Shown in pieces: positions 1 through 10,345 of a stretch of DNA of 64,000 bases. The position numbers were made by a program, and so were the translations under genes. The notes beneath the pieces were generated by a model that worked only from the letters and a program-made list of their open reading frames with translations, was not told where the DNA came from and made no database searches. The DNA is from Pyxicephalus adspersus (taxonomy: Eukaryota > Chordata > Amphibia > Anura > Pyxicephalidae). The stretch's first letter is position 1. Each line of letters starts with the position of its first letter. The stretch covers positions 46,927,791 to 46,991,790 of the forward strand of contig NC_092859.1 in the NCBI RefSeq assembly GCF_032062135.1, read 5' to 3'.

Positions 1-670
1 CCCACATTTTCAGTTGCCAAGCCCATACTGCCACTAGCACTGGCCAGGAGTACGTCAACATTTCTGCCATGGCAATACTGCAAAGAGCAACACTGATTTA
101 ATATTATGATTTTGTTTTAGATATAGTGGGCCACTCTTGTCAAGGTATTTCTCAGGTTCTCCCTATAAGTATGGCTGATATTCATGAAAAAGAATAGGAT
201 GCTTTGTTGAAAGTCTGCGGGCTTGTGTCAATGACAGCAGTTTCACCTCAGCTTGAAAAACATCTAAGAACATTCACAATTCAGTGAGTTTCATCGGACC
301 TGCAGTAGACCTCCTTTTAACACACATTCGACCTGCTTCAAGTAAATTTTTAGTTCCCATAGACCTTGATACTAGCACATGTATGCCAATGTCAGCATCA
401 AAGACCATAGCAGTTCCCACTTGATAGATTCATATGAAGGAAGACAAACTGCTCATCTCCCCTTTTTTTCAGGATGATAGTTATACTCTTAGCACCATCA
501 TTAGATGAACTTTATTCAGTCCAAATGCTCTGTACACATTAGCCTGGTTTGGAGAAGATCACTGAGCCCACTGAAATGTCTAAATGTCCTGACTTGCAGA
601 AGAGATTTATTTAAACATCTTAGACTGGCCTTTCAGATTTTCATTAATTTTTATGGAAATTAGGGATCAG
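1..670. other. Unassigned non-coding DNA
   Basis: AT-rich unique-looking sequence. I see no long reading frame, no terminal inverted repeat and no recognisable repeat family here. Confidence 0.5.
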
Positions 671-1056
671 TACAGGTAGTCCCCAAGTTAAGGACATCTG
701 ACATACGGACGCCTCCTAGATATGAACGGGGCTTTCCTGCTTGCTCCTGTGCAGGACAGAGGCTTGATGGGGGGAGGGGTGGTTTGCATGACTTGCAGAA
801 GAAGTTTTTTGCTAAACACAGCTGAGGTTATGGGTAAACTTGAGAGTGGAGCTGATCTGTAACATCTTGTAAATCTTTAAAGACAAACTCTGCAGCTGTT
901 TCTTTTGCATATTGAAGCACGGCTTGCTCCAGAAGTTAATGAATGTCTAGGCTCCAAAAAGTTTTTTTTTTTTTTTTTTTGCTTTGTTTGTGATTAGCCT
1001 ATTGTGAGGTTTTTTTTACAGTAACTGACACCATGCTGCCTAATAATATGTTGAGA
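671..1056 (+). mobile_element. TIR element, family H, copy 1 (3' truncated)
   Basis: This begins TACAGGTAGTCCCC and aligns along its length with 32760-33170, including the shared stretches around ttgcatgac, gctaaaca, gcttgctccagaag and ctgacaccatgctgcc. The second copy is complete and ends in the inverted form GGGGAGTACCTGTA, so the family is a non-autonomous DNA transposon of about 490 bp. Here homology stops abruptly after ttgaga at 1056, where a different repeat begins, so about 85 bp including the right terminus is missing. A poly-T run lies at 961-982. No protein is encoded. Confidence 0.75.
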
Positions 1057-1172
1057 TTCAGGATGCGAGTGGACGCGCGCACTCGAGTCCCGGACCGCGG
1101 TAATCCGCGATCGCGGGTCGCGCGTATTATCGCGCTTCCCGCGATCGCGGATTTCAATGATGAATCAGGGGC
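1057..1172 (+). mobile_element. Right end of a GGCCC-type (Harbinger-like) element
   Basis: A CpG-rich island in AT-rich surroundings. It matches the right terminus of the 999-bp element at 29083-30081: both carry gcgcactcga, ggaccgcgg and a gcgcgga/gatcgcgga block, then cat/aatgatgaatcaggg. Only about 116 bp is present and the rest of the element is absent. It abuts the truncated family H copy with no gap. Confidence 0.7.
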
Positions 1173-1705
1173 TATAAGTCAGTGTAAATCTTTCATTCAT
1201 GTATTCTGATCTCAGGAAATTCAAAAACTTTACATATAGGGATTATTATTTTTTTATAGGTATATATACATATTACTCATTACCCCACCACCATGACCTC
1301 AGAATACAGAATGAAAAATATAGTGCAGGCTATGAATAGCAATGATGATCAAGAATTGTGTGGAAGATTTCAGCCTGGAGCCTGATCTAGTGAAGCTTGA
1401 AGATAAGGGAGAAATACTTGATGAGGTAATAACCAGCAGTAGCATTTCTTTAATTAAATAAAGCATATTCTAGTGGAACAAAAATAAAAGAGGATAATAC
1501 TGTTATCTAGTATGTTTAGTCATGTTTATAAATAATGTCAGGTTGTGTAATTCTGTTTTTTAAAAAAGTAAATTTTAGTTGTCTTGGTTCACGAACAATC
1601 CCTATGCAACCTAAATTACCTAGATGAATAATATATTTTTAGCCTCCACCTTTTATAAATATTGTTCCAAATAAATTGCTAAATAGTACAAAAAAAAAAA
1701 CAACT
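1173..1705. other. Unassigned AT-rich DNA
   Basis: No gene or recognised repeat. It holds short A and T runs only. Confidence 0.45.
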
Positions 1706-2063
1706 CCCTAACAAAATTTTATTTCAAAGGTTTTTGAATGAGGAAGGGGTGCATAAATAATAACAACAATTACATAAATCCACCATGTACAAAATAAAAC
1801 AGAGTACATTAGGAAGAGATTATAACAATGTTCATCTATATAAAGGTTATTGCTGTTTGGTCTCAACTTCAGGCGGGATTAAAAAAGAGGCATTTAGAAA
1901 TAAACAATAACCATCAGAAATATACTTATAAATCTTTGCATTTTTCCAGTTGCTGATATGTACTCTTTTAGCCCTGTTTGGGTGATACAAACATAACTAT
2001 AACTAAAAGATTTGACTTGTAACTGTGAGTTCTAATTGTACTGGCCAGAAACCTAAATGACAA

Positions 2064-2190
2064 ACACGGGTAGGGGAGTTTTCAGAGAAGGGGAAGGAGG
2101 AAAAAGGAAAACAAGAAAGTATGAAACTAAAAAGGAGAAAGGAAAGGGGGAGAGGGACTGGAAGGAAGGGGGGGAAAGAGGTTCCTTTCA
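2064..2190 (+). repeat. Purine-rich tract in LINE 3' UTR
   Basis: About 125 bp of nearly pure A/G on the plus strand, within the 3' UTR of the minus-strand LINE. L1 3' UTRs often carry purine tracts in the sense direction, whereas here the sense strand is pyrimidine-rich. Confidence 0.7.
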
Positions 2191-2206
2191 TTGGTTTTAC
2201 ACAGTA

Positions 2207-3360
2207 TTAAATGCAATCCAGGGGTTCCATGTCTTTTTGCAAATTATTCATAAGGGTACAAGTCAGCTTATCGTAATTCAAGTTTATGTTTAGTAAAGTC
2301 AAGAGGTATGGTGTTGGCTTTCCAATAACAAGCAATGATATTTTAGCCGCTATTAAAATATAACTAATCAGTCGAGAAGTCTGCTTAGGTATAGAATCAT
2401 CTAATTTAGAGAATAGGGCACAAATACAAGCAATGCCACAAAGCATTAAACAGTGTGGGTGCCCATCTGGCCACAACCTCTGTAACATGAAGGGGAGATT
2501 TTTAGATTTGAGTTTGTGAATCCGAATGGGCACCATGTACCAGCACATTAACACTTTATAATTGGCTTCTACGAGTGAGGAGTTGGGGGATATGGCAGGA
2601 ATTGAGTTTGCTAACTCCTGCCAATCCTGAACCCTCCCCACTCCACTCCAAGGTCTGATTCCCACTGGTTCATAAAGAATAGGTTTTTATGTAGTGAGAA
2701 CAATGAGTAATACGCTGCTGATATTTTTTTTGTTAGCTTCTGTAATCGAGCGGCAGGATTTTTCAAACGTTGTATGGAGGAAAGGCCTTTTGAGTTTAGC
2801 TTGAACGAAGGCTCTTATTTGGAAACGGTGAACCAATTCAGCTGGTGTAAGGAATAATTTTTCTTGTCAGTATGATCTACTGATGATGTCTCTACCCTCT
2901 AATAAATCTCCTATGTGAAAGAAACCTATGTTACGCCACCACGAAAATAGACCCTGATCGCAACCAGGGGGAAATTATGGATTATTCCAAAGAGACTGGG
3001 AGTGTAAATTATAATTTGAGTTTTGGCCATCCCATATTGCTAAGGCATAGAAGAGGAATGGAGAGAGGATCGCTGGTCTTTAAGTTGCATGAATCCACAT
3101 GAGGACTTCCATCGGAATGGAAGGGCATGAAAGGGCTTCCAAGTCAGCATTGCGGTCTGGGATTAGGGGGGTGTGCTCTGTCTAGGTGCAGTTATTTGCT
3201 CCAGGGACACCAAAGGAAAACATCTGAAAGCATTTGGGGTGAGAAGTGGAAGAGTAATGGGTTTCCTGCAATGCTAGTAAATCCACACTTGTAGCTTGAA
3301 AAGCCTTGACCCTCTTAACAGGAGGATTAAGACCTTGTACAATATGATTTAAGGTTAAAC
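2207..3360 (-). pseudogene. LINE ORF2 remnant (endonuclease start plus C-terminus)
   Basis: Minus-strand translation near 3290 gives DLLALQETHYSS, matching the early L-Q-E-T-H motif of the L1 apurinic endonuclease. Homology then jumps to the far C-terminal part: FLFYALAIWDGQ, LWNNP, WWRNIGFFHIGDLLEG, TPAELVHRFQIRAF, then a 152-residue open frame (2665-2207) with KVLMCWYMVPIRIHKL, GHPHCLMLCGIA and SYILIAAKISLLVIGKPTP. That last part is the conserved L1 ORF2 Cys-rich/C-terminal region. The reverse transcriptase domain with its YxDD box is absent, so an internal deletion of over 2 kb is inferred. Several stops lie between fragments. Non-functional. Confidence 0.78.
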
Positions 3361-3843
3361 CTTGGGTAGTATTTGTTAGATATTTTGACCCTTACCAAAA
3401 CTGGAGTACCCACATATCAAATAGGGGTCCATGAGGGTAACCAGAATTTCACAGAAAGAGGGGGAGGGGATCACAGGGAAGGGTAAAAAACCCTCTAAAA
3501 ATGAAGTAACCATTTTTTTAAAAATTTTGGCTAAAAACAGAAAACAAAGGTTAGGAGACCTGACCGAACAGGGAGCAGGATCCGCATCTCACCACTCCAA
3601 TGGAGGCCATGTTTGCTCCATCCGGTCTTAAAAATGAGCAACGATAAGCACAATTTACCAATTATCAATTTAAATTCTCACAACATGTTGTTTAAGCAAT
3701 GGAAAAGGATATAGTTAGAGTACATGGCTGGGTAGGGTTTGTTGGCAAGTGAAATGTGTTCTCCAAGAAGAGAGACAGATCTTGGGTTTTGATAGAAGAG
3801 GATCAGAGCTTTTAAGAGCTTTTCTTTATTGGTTCAGGAGAGG

Positions 3844-4899
3844 TCAGGACTTCAGTCCAGATGTGAGAGAAAGTGGCGATGCAGCTCTATCTACTGGAGA
3901 ATGGGTCAGCGGATCCATGGAAATGAGATGCAATCCTTTAAGAAGATTTTCTTCCTCGGTAAATGTAGAAAAGGCATGATATTTATTCTGGTAGTGAAAA
4001 CACAGCTTAAAAGGAAAAGCTTAGTAATACTTAATGATGTGTGACATAAGTGATTGGAGAAGCGGTTTGAATGCCCCTCTTTTTTGTATTGTTGCCGGAG
4101 ACAAATCTGCAAAAATCTGTATAGGATGGCCTTCAATGGATAATTCAGAGAGGGATCTCACCACATTTATGGTCTTTGGTTTGATAATAATTATCAAACC
4201 AAAGACCATGAACATGGTGAGATCCTGTTGTGATTATAATGTAACTTTACAATAATCATCTCTAGGAGCTCCATCAGCTCTAGGCGCCATTATTGCTTGA
4301 TGTATGCGGTCAAATTCCAAATGTAAATTATCATAGGATGGAAGTACATTTTTAAGAAATGCTGTTACAGATGATTTAAGGTTCTTAAAATCTTCAGGAA
4401 CACTGCGGATACGAAACTTACCTTGCCTGGATCTGTTTTCCAGGTATTCTAATTTGTTTAGAGCTGGGCGTTCAAAGAGAAAATTGCATTGGTGTTTTGT
4501 ATCACTTGTTTTATCTGACTTTTGCTCCATTAAATCTAGCCACTGGCCAAGGGTTTAAAAATCCCGTTTTAGGTCTGATGTCATTTTAAGTCTGGCTTTT
4601 TCAAGTTCCCTCTCCAATAGAGCTGCAAAACATGCGGTAAGTGTAGCGTCCCCAGAATCTTCAGTACTGTGTGTTTGGGCTACCTGTATGCTATCAGGGC
4701 TTGAAGGATATAGTGCTCTGAGGAGGGATTCAATGTCCTGGGGGGAGGAAGAAGAGGTTATGTCCCCCATGAGGCCCTTATGCAGAGGAGGGGAAATGGC
4801 TGCATCAATTCAGGAGAAGAGGGGATGGGCTTTACTTGTTGGTTTCTCCTTCATAGTGAGCCGCCAGGAAGAGTCTTCAGACATCCTATGGGAAGCCAT
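3844..4899 (-). pseudogene. LINE ORF1 (L1 transposase_22-type RNA-binding protein), broken
   Basis: Reading leftward from an ATG at 4899, the start is MASHRMSEDSSW, followed by a low-complexity Ser/Pro-rich N-terminus and a Glu/Lys-rich stretch (LERELEKARLK), as in the coiled coil of L1 ORF1. An RRM-like block follows with FRIRSVPEDFKNL and FDRIHQAIMAP, then the C-terminal domain motif GHPIQIFADLSPAT and a KLCFHYQNKYHAF tail, ending at 3844. The span is about 350 codons, normal for Tx1-type ORF1. Known L1 ORF1 proteins bind RNA as trimers and act as chaperones in retrotransposition. It is inactive: there is a stop near 4555, frame changes, and a 72-bp palindrome at 4153-4224 between the RRM-like and C-terminal domains. 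Family assignment rests on motif recognition. Confidence 0.8.
4153..4224. repeat. 72-bp near-perfect palindrome inside LINE ORF1
   Basis: Arms of about 36 bp (ggatctcaccac... and its reverse complement ...catggtgagatcc) meet at a centre near 4189 (ggtttgataat / attatcaaacc). I count three mismatches between arms. It interrupts ORF1. It could be a local inverted duplication or a tiny fold-back insertion. Confidence 0.85.
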
Positions 4900-4985
4900 G
4901 GGTATGCGGATTATGCAGTAAAAGCTCTGGGAAGACCGGAGGGGTACGGAGCCTCCTAGAGAGACACCATCTCTGCTTGCCCCTG

Positions 4986-5765
4986 CAATACTTTTCCTGT
5001 GACTGAAACTTTGTTTTTATACTGTACTACATGATAATGAGCCAATTTCTCCACCCAGTGCTAGGTGTGTGTGAAGGAAAGGATTTTCCGTTATCATACT
5101 ATATGTTCAGTGGTAGTGCTGCAATATGTGAAAGACTGCTGAGTTATATGGTAAGCCATTCATGAGAACAGAAAATAATATTTCTGGGGTTGCTCTTCAC
5201 ACCAGCATTTGCCTTGCAAGTAAATGATATTTGATTTGTTTTTCAGTTACTCAAAGTTTCCTGTAGTTTTGAATACCATCAAATTATTATGTGGATTGTG
5301 AAGCATTATTAAATAGGATACTTCTTTTTTTTTACATTGACATTTTCCTTTTAAAGTAAATAGTAGAATCTTAAATATGTGCTCAAAGAAAATTGTTAAG
5401 ATCTATCCTTGCAGTTAATGTAAGGTATTGAGGAGGCTGGGCACAGACATCGGTTACAGTGCCAGTTAGTTGAGTTCCCAGGCATTTTGAAATGCGCCCA
5501 AGATTTGATAAAATGCACTTGCCACAACTATGCTCGCTTGAGATTTGCACAAACTCAGGATGCATTGAGTGAATGTATCCCAGTGGTATGGGTTGTACCT
5601 GTGACACACCAGAGGAAGCAAAAGCCCACCTATAAGCTGCACATGCCAAAAAAGATAGTAGGTGTGGGTATTGTGGTTAAATCACTTTGCAGATTGCGCT
5701 CAATGTAAAGGCTACATTGTGAAGAATGCAAAGAAGTTGTTGAACAAAAACAAAAAGTTCAAAAA
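4986..5765. other. Unassigned non-coding DNA
   Basis: No recognised gene. Short open frames at 5383-5708 on both strands show no known motif. The stretch around 5440-5640 may belong to an unrecognised repeat, but no second copy is in the window. Confidence 0.4.
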
Positions 5766-5770
5766 TGGCC

Positions 5771-5876
5771 AAACAATACCCCAAAGTACCTGAAAACATC
5801 CAAAAAACACTGATTTATTTTATTGGGAGCGTTTGAAGCATTTATAGGTGCTTTTAGGTGTTTTGGGGCTATTGTT
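5771..5876. repeat. Fold-back repeat with diverged arms
   Basis: The left arm aacaataccccaaagtacct (from 5772) pairs with the right arm ggtgttttggggctattgtt (to 5876) around a short loop rich in T. The arms are about 45 bp and imperfect. It is probably an old MITE remnant. Confidence 0.6.
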
Positions 5877-5880
5877 ATCT

Positions 5881-6826
5881 GTGTTTTGGCTGTTTTACAG
5901 CCTATCAAGAATATGCTCAGGTGTCACCTGGCCTACTGGAAACACTAAGTTTACATGCTAGGGAACAAGTCCATGTAGACTGAGCTTTACTAAGCCGCCT
6001 TCTGTGGTGCTCCATTGCATTACGAAAAAATAGGCTTCCTATCAATATTTGAGTGCATTCTCTAGCAAGTGATATATACTATTTTTGATATTTTAAAAAG
6101 CTATAATCCATTTCTATTTTGCTGGCAATAAATTGTAATATCACACTCATAAGTAAAATTAAATAGACATAGGACATATAAATCCAGTATATTGCCATAG
6201 AAACCACAAAAAGAAACTCTGTGTAGGTTATTTATTTAGCTCTCAAATTCCATAAACAAGAAAGAATATTGGACTAAAATAGAAAAACTATGAGAAGAGC
6301 TCCATGAACTTTAAATGTCACATAACAATCGCTAGCCAGAAATCATGATGCTCAAAAATTCTTTTTTAGCTGCAATATTGAATGTGAAGAAGAAATTCTT
6401 ACAAATAAGAAGCAATATGTATACATTTTATTGACAACAGGCTAAAGCACTGGATTTGAAAATATTTGCCCTCAGCATTTTAAATGTTAGTAAACAGCAG
6501 ATGGCTGTATATAAGCACAGCTAAAGGTCACTGGTTCCCAAGGCTTCTTCCACATACAGAGTTCTAAATATGGTCCAGTTGTATTTTAAAAAAAAGTTAC
6601 CCAATACAAAAGGTTTGAACTGCTCTGTAAAGTCTGATATTTCCTATATTTTAAAGTGTTGCTATATATTAAAGTGTTACAATTGTCTAAATTACCAACT
6701 CAGCTTTTGTGAACTGACAGTATGTGAATATACAGCATGATGTGACTATCTAGATTTTTAGGCAATATTAAGACTCAATACCCAAACTGTGCTTAGTTAC
6801 TAAAAGCCAATCAATTCAAACATACT
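5881..6826. other. Unassigned non-coding DNA
   Basis: AT-rich sequence without a recognisable gene or repeat. Confidence 0.45.
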
Positions 6827-7032
6827 GGTCTGATTTATTAAAGCTCTCCAAGGCTGGAAAGGATACACTTTCTAAAGTGAATCTGGGTGATCCAGCAAAC
6901 TTGGAATGTTTCTGGCCAGGATTGAAAACATTTGCTAACAAATATCAAATGACTTTTTGGAAATCCATTTCAGGTTCGCTGGATCACCCAGCTTAACTTT
7001 AAAAAATGTATCCTCTCTTAATAAATCAGGCC
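6827..7032. mobile_element. Fold-back MITE family A, copy 1
   Basis: A palindromic element of about 206 bp. The left end reads ggtctgatttattaaagctc and the right end is its inverted form, taataaatcaggccc. Inner arms carry gggtgatccagcaaac and gctggatcacccagc, with a central ttgctaacaa. Further copies lie at 14755, 15224, 41634 and 41864. It has no coding capacity. Confidence 0.85.
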
Positions 7033-7335
7033 CAATGCCTCAGTAGATCACAAAAGCTGCTTTTCATTTGACTCCCATCTAAGTAATACTTAGTCGTATC
7101 ATACCTGTTCCCTGCAAAGCAGTTTTTACAATGACATGCTGCAGCTTCTCACTTCTTCAGACATCTTGAAGCTTAAAGCATTTTCAGGATCTTATCAAAC
7201 CCTTCATCCTCAATACCAGGATTGTCTTTAACTAAATATAGATTCTCTAATGAAGTGAACTTGCTGACAATGATTGCGAGGTTAGCAATTAGAGGCTTAT
7301 ACTAATAGTTAATTTCTGAATTGGATTGATAAGGT
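7033..7335. other. Unassigned non-coding DNA
   Basis: No feature recognised. Confidence 0.45.
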
Positions 7336-7339
7336 TTAA

Positions 7340-7668
7340 GCTGCGTACACACCTGCAATTTTTCTCGTTGGAAAGGATCTTTCACGATCCTTTCCAACGA
7401 GAAAAGACTGCACGATGCATGAACGATGCTGTACATACAGCACCGTTCATGCTCTATGGAGAGGGGAGGGGGAGAGCGACCGAGCGGCACCCTGCTGCGT
7501 GCTCTCCCCTTCCCTTTCATTACGATCGGTCGTCGTCCCTCGTCCATGGATCCGCCAGGACGGTCGTCGGACGATGGACGACGACCGACTGTACACACGG
7601 CAGATTTTCGCCCGATAATTGGCCGATACCGATTATCGGGCGAGAAAAATTTGCCGTGTGTACGCAGC
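7340..7668. mobile_element. TTAA-flanked MITE family B, copy 1
   Basis: The ends are exact inverted repeats, GCTGCGTACACAC at the left and GTGTGTACGCAGC at the right. Each is flanked by TTAA (7336-7339 and 7669-7672), the target duplication of piggyBac-type transposases. A second hairpin lies just inside the left end (ctcgttggaaaggatc / gatcctttccaacgag, about 7361-7402). The interior is CpG-rich with repeated cgtcg blocks, unlike the AT-rich flanks. Open frames across it are by-products of base composition. Confidence 0.88.
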
Positions 7669-7672
7669 TTAA

Positions 7673-8077
7673 GTTTTACTATTTAAGTTGAGAGTTGAAG
7701 TGAACCTGTGCATATCAATGTAGGTGAAGCTTATCTGCATTTCTAGTTTTTTTAAGAGAGGGAGGATTAAAAGCCTAGTCAAGCTATTTCTGTTATGTGT
7801 ATAGGGATGTGGCACCATTAAATTTGCAACCATCAATTTTGTATTAAAAGCCTATTCTCCCCCATAAAGGAGATTTTCCTTTACTTCCTATTCTGAAGAT
7901 GTTCCAAAGAGTGAGAAAATTATCATCAAAAAGCAAAAGGAATTCCTTTCTTACACACTTATTGTTGGAACCAGTGTTCCTATTGGAAGATAAAGGCTGC
8001 TTAAAAACTTGCAGTAAAAGAACACTGCATTGTTGAGTGTTTCCAGGCTTATAACAAACTATGTACCCAAAATAGAC
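7673..8077. other. Unassigned non-coding DNA between two family B MITEs
   Basis: No feature recognised. Confidence 0.45.
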
Positions 8078-8081
8078 TAAA

Positions 8082-8502
8082 GCTGTGTACACACTTCCAA
8101 TTTTTATCGTTGGAATTGAACGACAAACGATCGATTGGGCAAAAATCGTTTGTAAAAAAAGTAACCAACGACGCCGACGAACGAGGATAGTCGTTGGAAA
8201 TGAACGACCAGACCGGCGGATCGGATTGGACGACGATCGTTCACCATCTATCGTGTGTACGGTCGTTCAGTGATCGATATGGTCTGAGCATGCGCGGTGA
8301 ACGAACGTTCGCTCACTTCCTGTGGTGCACGTCACTTCCTGTATCGTTCAAACGATCGCATCTATGGTGTGTACAATATCTGCGAACGATCGTGTCGTTA
8401 TCTGTATGTACAGGATCGGTGCGATACGATCGTTCGCAGATATCGTGCAGGATCCTTCGTCGTTCGTTTACCAACGATAATAATTGGAAATGTGTACGTA
8501 GC
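8082..8502. mobile_element. TTAA-flanked MITE family B, copy 2
   Basis: The ends GCTGTGTACACAC and GTGTACGTAGC are diverged forms of copy 1. TTAA follows at 8503-8506, while the left flank is a mutated taaa. The interior is rich in cgatcgtt and acgat blocks and holds a nested inverted repeat (atctgcgaacgatcgt near 8379 with acgatcgttcgcagat near 8427). Confidence 0.85.
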
Positions 8503-8506
8503 TTAA

Positions 8507-9176
8507 CTCCCACTGCAAGCCAAGTGCATGCATTGCTTTTGAATTTGTGGTAACAAGGCAGTTCTTCCTCCAGTACAGGAAAAATACAGGCATGGCCAGA
8601 AGAAAGATGTTGCTTCGAGGAATTGCACTGCAGCCCCACCCTAGTGCAGTCACACCCATGTGCAAACGCATGCACAAAATGATTCCCAACTGTTCCCCTT
8701 TGGTTCAGTGGGAGCAGTTGGGAGTTCAGTTAAGCTTGCATTACAACTTTTACAATTTAAATAACCTTTCACTATTCCGCCATCCAGTCTAATAAATTCA
8801 AAATCTAATTGATTGTTCAGACTACTGTACTATGCATACCATCAGTGCCCTTTCCTTTTCCTTACGGAGATGTCACTGTTTACTGCTTGTGATTGCATGT
8901 GTACAATCATGTCAAATGAGAAGATTTTCTCCACATAATGCTATAAATGCGACATAAACACAATGTTTTCCATTTACTGCTGTGCTGAAATGAAGTAGAA
9001 ATTATTGCATTAGTGTGAGTTATTTACAAGGCAATTACCAAGTGAAAAACACTGGAAGAAAAAGCTCTCCTATGACACTAACCTTTTGTCACACAGTGAT
9101 TTGACAGGCAGTGTCCTAAGTGAATGGAAGGTAATTACCTAATCATTTATTGTCCTATTATCCTATTTCTGTTCTG
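8507..9176. other. Unassigned non-coding DNA
   Basis: No gene or repeat family recognised. Confidence 0.45.
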
Positions 9177-9310
9177 CTCTTCAAGACTGGAGAATCTAAA
9201 CTATCACTTTAGAACCTGGGCGACTTAGCAAATTTATTTTAATCCACTGGCAAATGTATTCAATCCTTGATCAGATCTATTTTAGGTTTGCTGGATTACC
9301 TCTTTTCTTG
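9177..9310. mobile_element. Fold-back MITE family A, degraded remnant
   Basis: Matches in order to family A: ctcttcaagactggaga, cactttagaacctggg, caaatgtattcaatcctt, cagatctattttaggtttgc, tggattacc. Both outer ends are lost. Confidence 0.55.
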
Positions 9311-9384
9311 CAGGACAAACAATGCCTGATTTCCCTTTGTATCATCTATTTTTATTATAAGAAACTATTTTGTTGAAAACCAGC

Positions 9385-10345
9385 TTGGCATTCTATCTTA
9401 TTAGGTCTCTAATCTCTCAGAACTCCTAGATGTTTCTCCATCATTCACTATGCCCCCCCCCCCCAGTTATATTTGTTTTAGAATGTGGCATGTATGTTTT
9501 TAGTCCCCAAATGCATAACTAATTTATATACATTAAACTAATTTTCCATTTAGCTGCCCATTCAAACAATGCATTTAGGTCTAGTTGTATGTTAGAGACA
9601 TCTTATAAGCCTTTATTCCATTACATAGTTCGGTGTCATCTGCTAACATAGAAATTTTACTTTTAGTCCTAAATTCTATATAATTTATAATTAATTTAAA
9701 AAGTAAGAGCCTCGACACTAAACCCTGGGGTACACCTTTAACATCATTAGACCATTCAGAGTATGAATCATTTATTACTTTAAACTTGAGATCTCAATTT
9801 ACAGATGGAGTTTTCTATACCTAAAGCCTTTAACTTGCACAATAACCATGTGTGGTCAAATGTGTCAAATGCTTTTGCAAAGTCTAAGTATACTATATCC
9901 ACATCCAATACATTATTTACTTTCTAACTAAAATATGGCTCTTTATCAAACTGTCTAGTATTATCCTAACTATAAAAGTTAAACTTGCAGGTTTGTAATT
10001 ACTTGGTAAAGACTTCTTTTTTAAATATAGACGACACATTGGCCTTTCCTCCATTGATTGGTACAAAGGCAGTCATTAAAGAGTCTGCAAAATTAGAAAC
10101 AATGGCTTAAAAATAACATAGATCAGCTCTTTGTGGTTGGATGTGGGTGTAATCCATCAGGTCCTGGTGCCTGTTCACCTTTTTTTTTTGTTTCACTGTT
10201 TTTGGTGCATGTCATCTTTAGCCACTGTGCTTCATTTACGGCTGTGACAATACTTGTGCATTATAGACTGGAGCTCCACAATTTTCACAATTTTTTCTAG
10301 ACACAGAGCTGAAGAATGTATTTATTAGCTTTGACTTTTCAAGAG
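9385..10345 (-). pseudogene. CR1-like LINE reverse transcriptase remnant
   Basis: Minus-strand translation, read leftward, gives reverse transcriptase motifs in the right order: an APGPDGLHPHP block near 10155-10170, VDIVYLDFAKAFDTFDHT around 9860-9905, GVPQG near 9723-9735, a catalytic ADDT at 9633-9644, then LDALFEWADKWKISF-like and KVMHLGTKN motifs near 9500-9590 and an HLGVL motif near 9425. This order is typical of CR1/Jockey-type non-LTR elements. The fragment is broken by stops and frameshifts. No endonuclease domain or 3' tail was found, so both ends are missing. It cannot make protein. Clade assignment within CR1/L2/Rex is uncertain. Confidence 0.75.

Larger units (their letters stand above)
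1706..4985 (-). mobile_element. Tx1/L1-like LINE, internally deleted, minus strand
   Basis: On the minus strand this shows, in order, a short 5' UTR (about 4985-4900), ORF1 (4899-3844), a linker, a fragment of the ORF2 endonuclease (around 3360-3200), the ORF2 C-terminal region (about 3060-2207) and a 3' UTR ending near AATAAAA at about 1725. The two-ORF layout and both protein signatures fit the L1 superfamily, with the Tx1 clade most likely in an amphibian. A complete element would be about 5-6 kb, so roughly 2.5 kb of ORF2, including the reverse transcriptase core, is missing. The 3' UTR has a long pyrimidine tract (purines on the plus strand at 2064-2190). The exact ends and target duplication are not resolved. 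The element is dead. Confidence 0.8.

Noticed and set aside
2057..2293. 78-residue Lys/Glu-rich plus-strand frame
   Set aside because: It is a translation of the purine tract in the 3' UTR of the opposite-strand LINE.
7326..7691. 121-residue open frame and overlapping frames on both strands
   Set aside because: They fall wholly on a TTAA-flanked MITE with inverted ends. The frames result from CpG-rich repeated sequence.
8194..8675. Frames of 119 and 120 residues on opposite strands
   Set aside because: They overlap the second family B MITE and its edge, with no domain and Arg/Thr-rich composition caused by cgatcgtt repeats.
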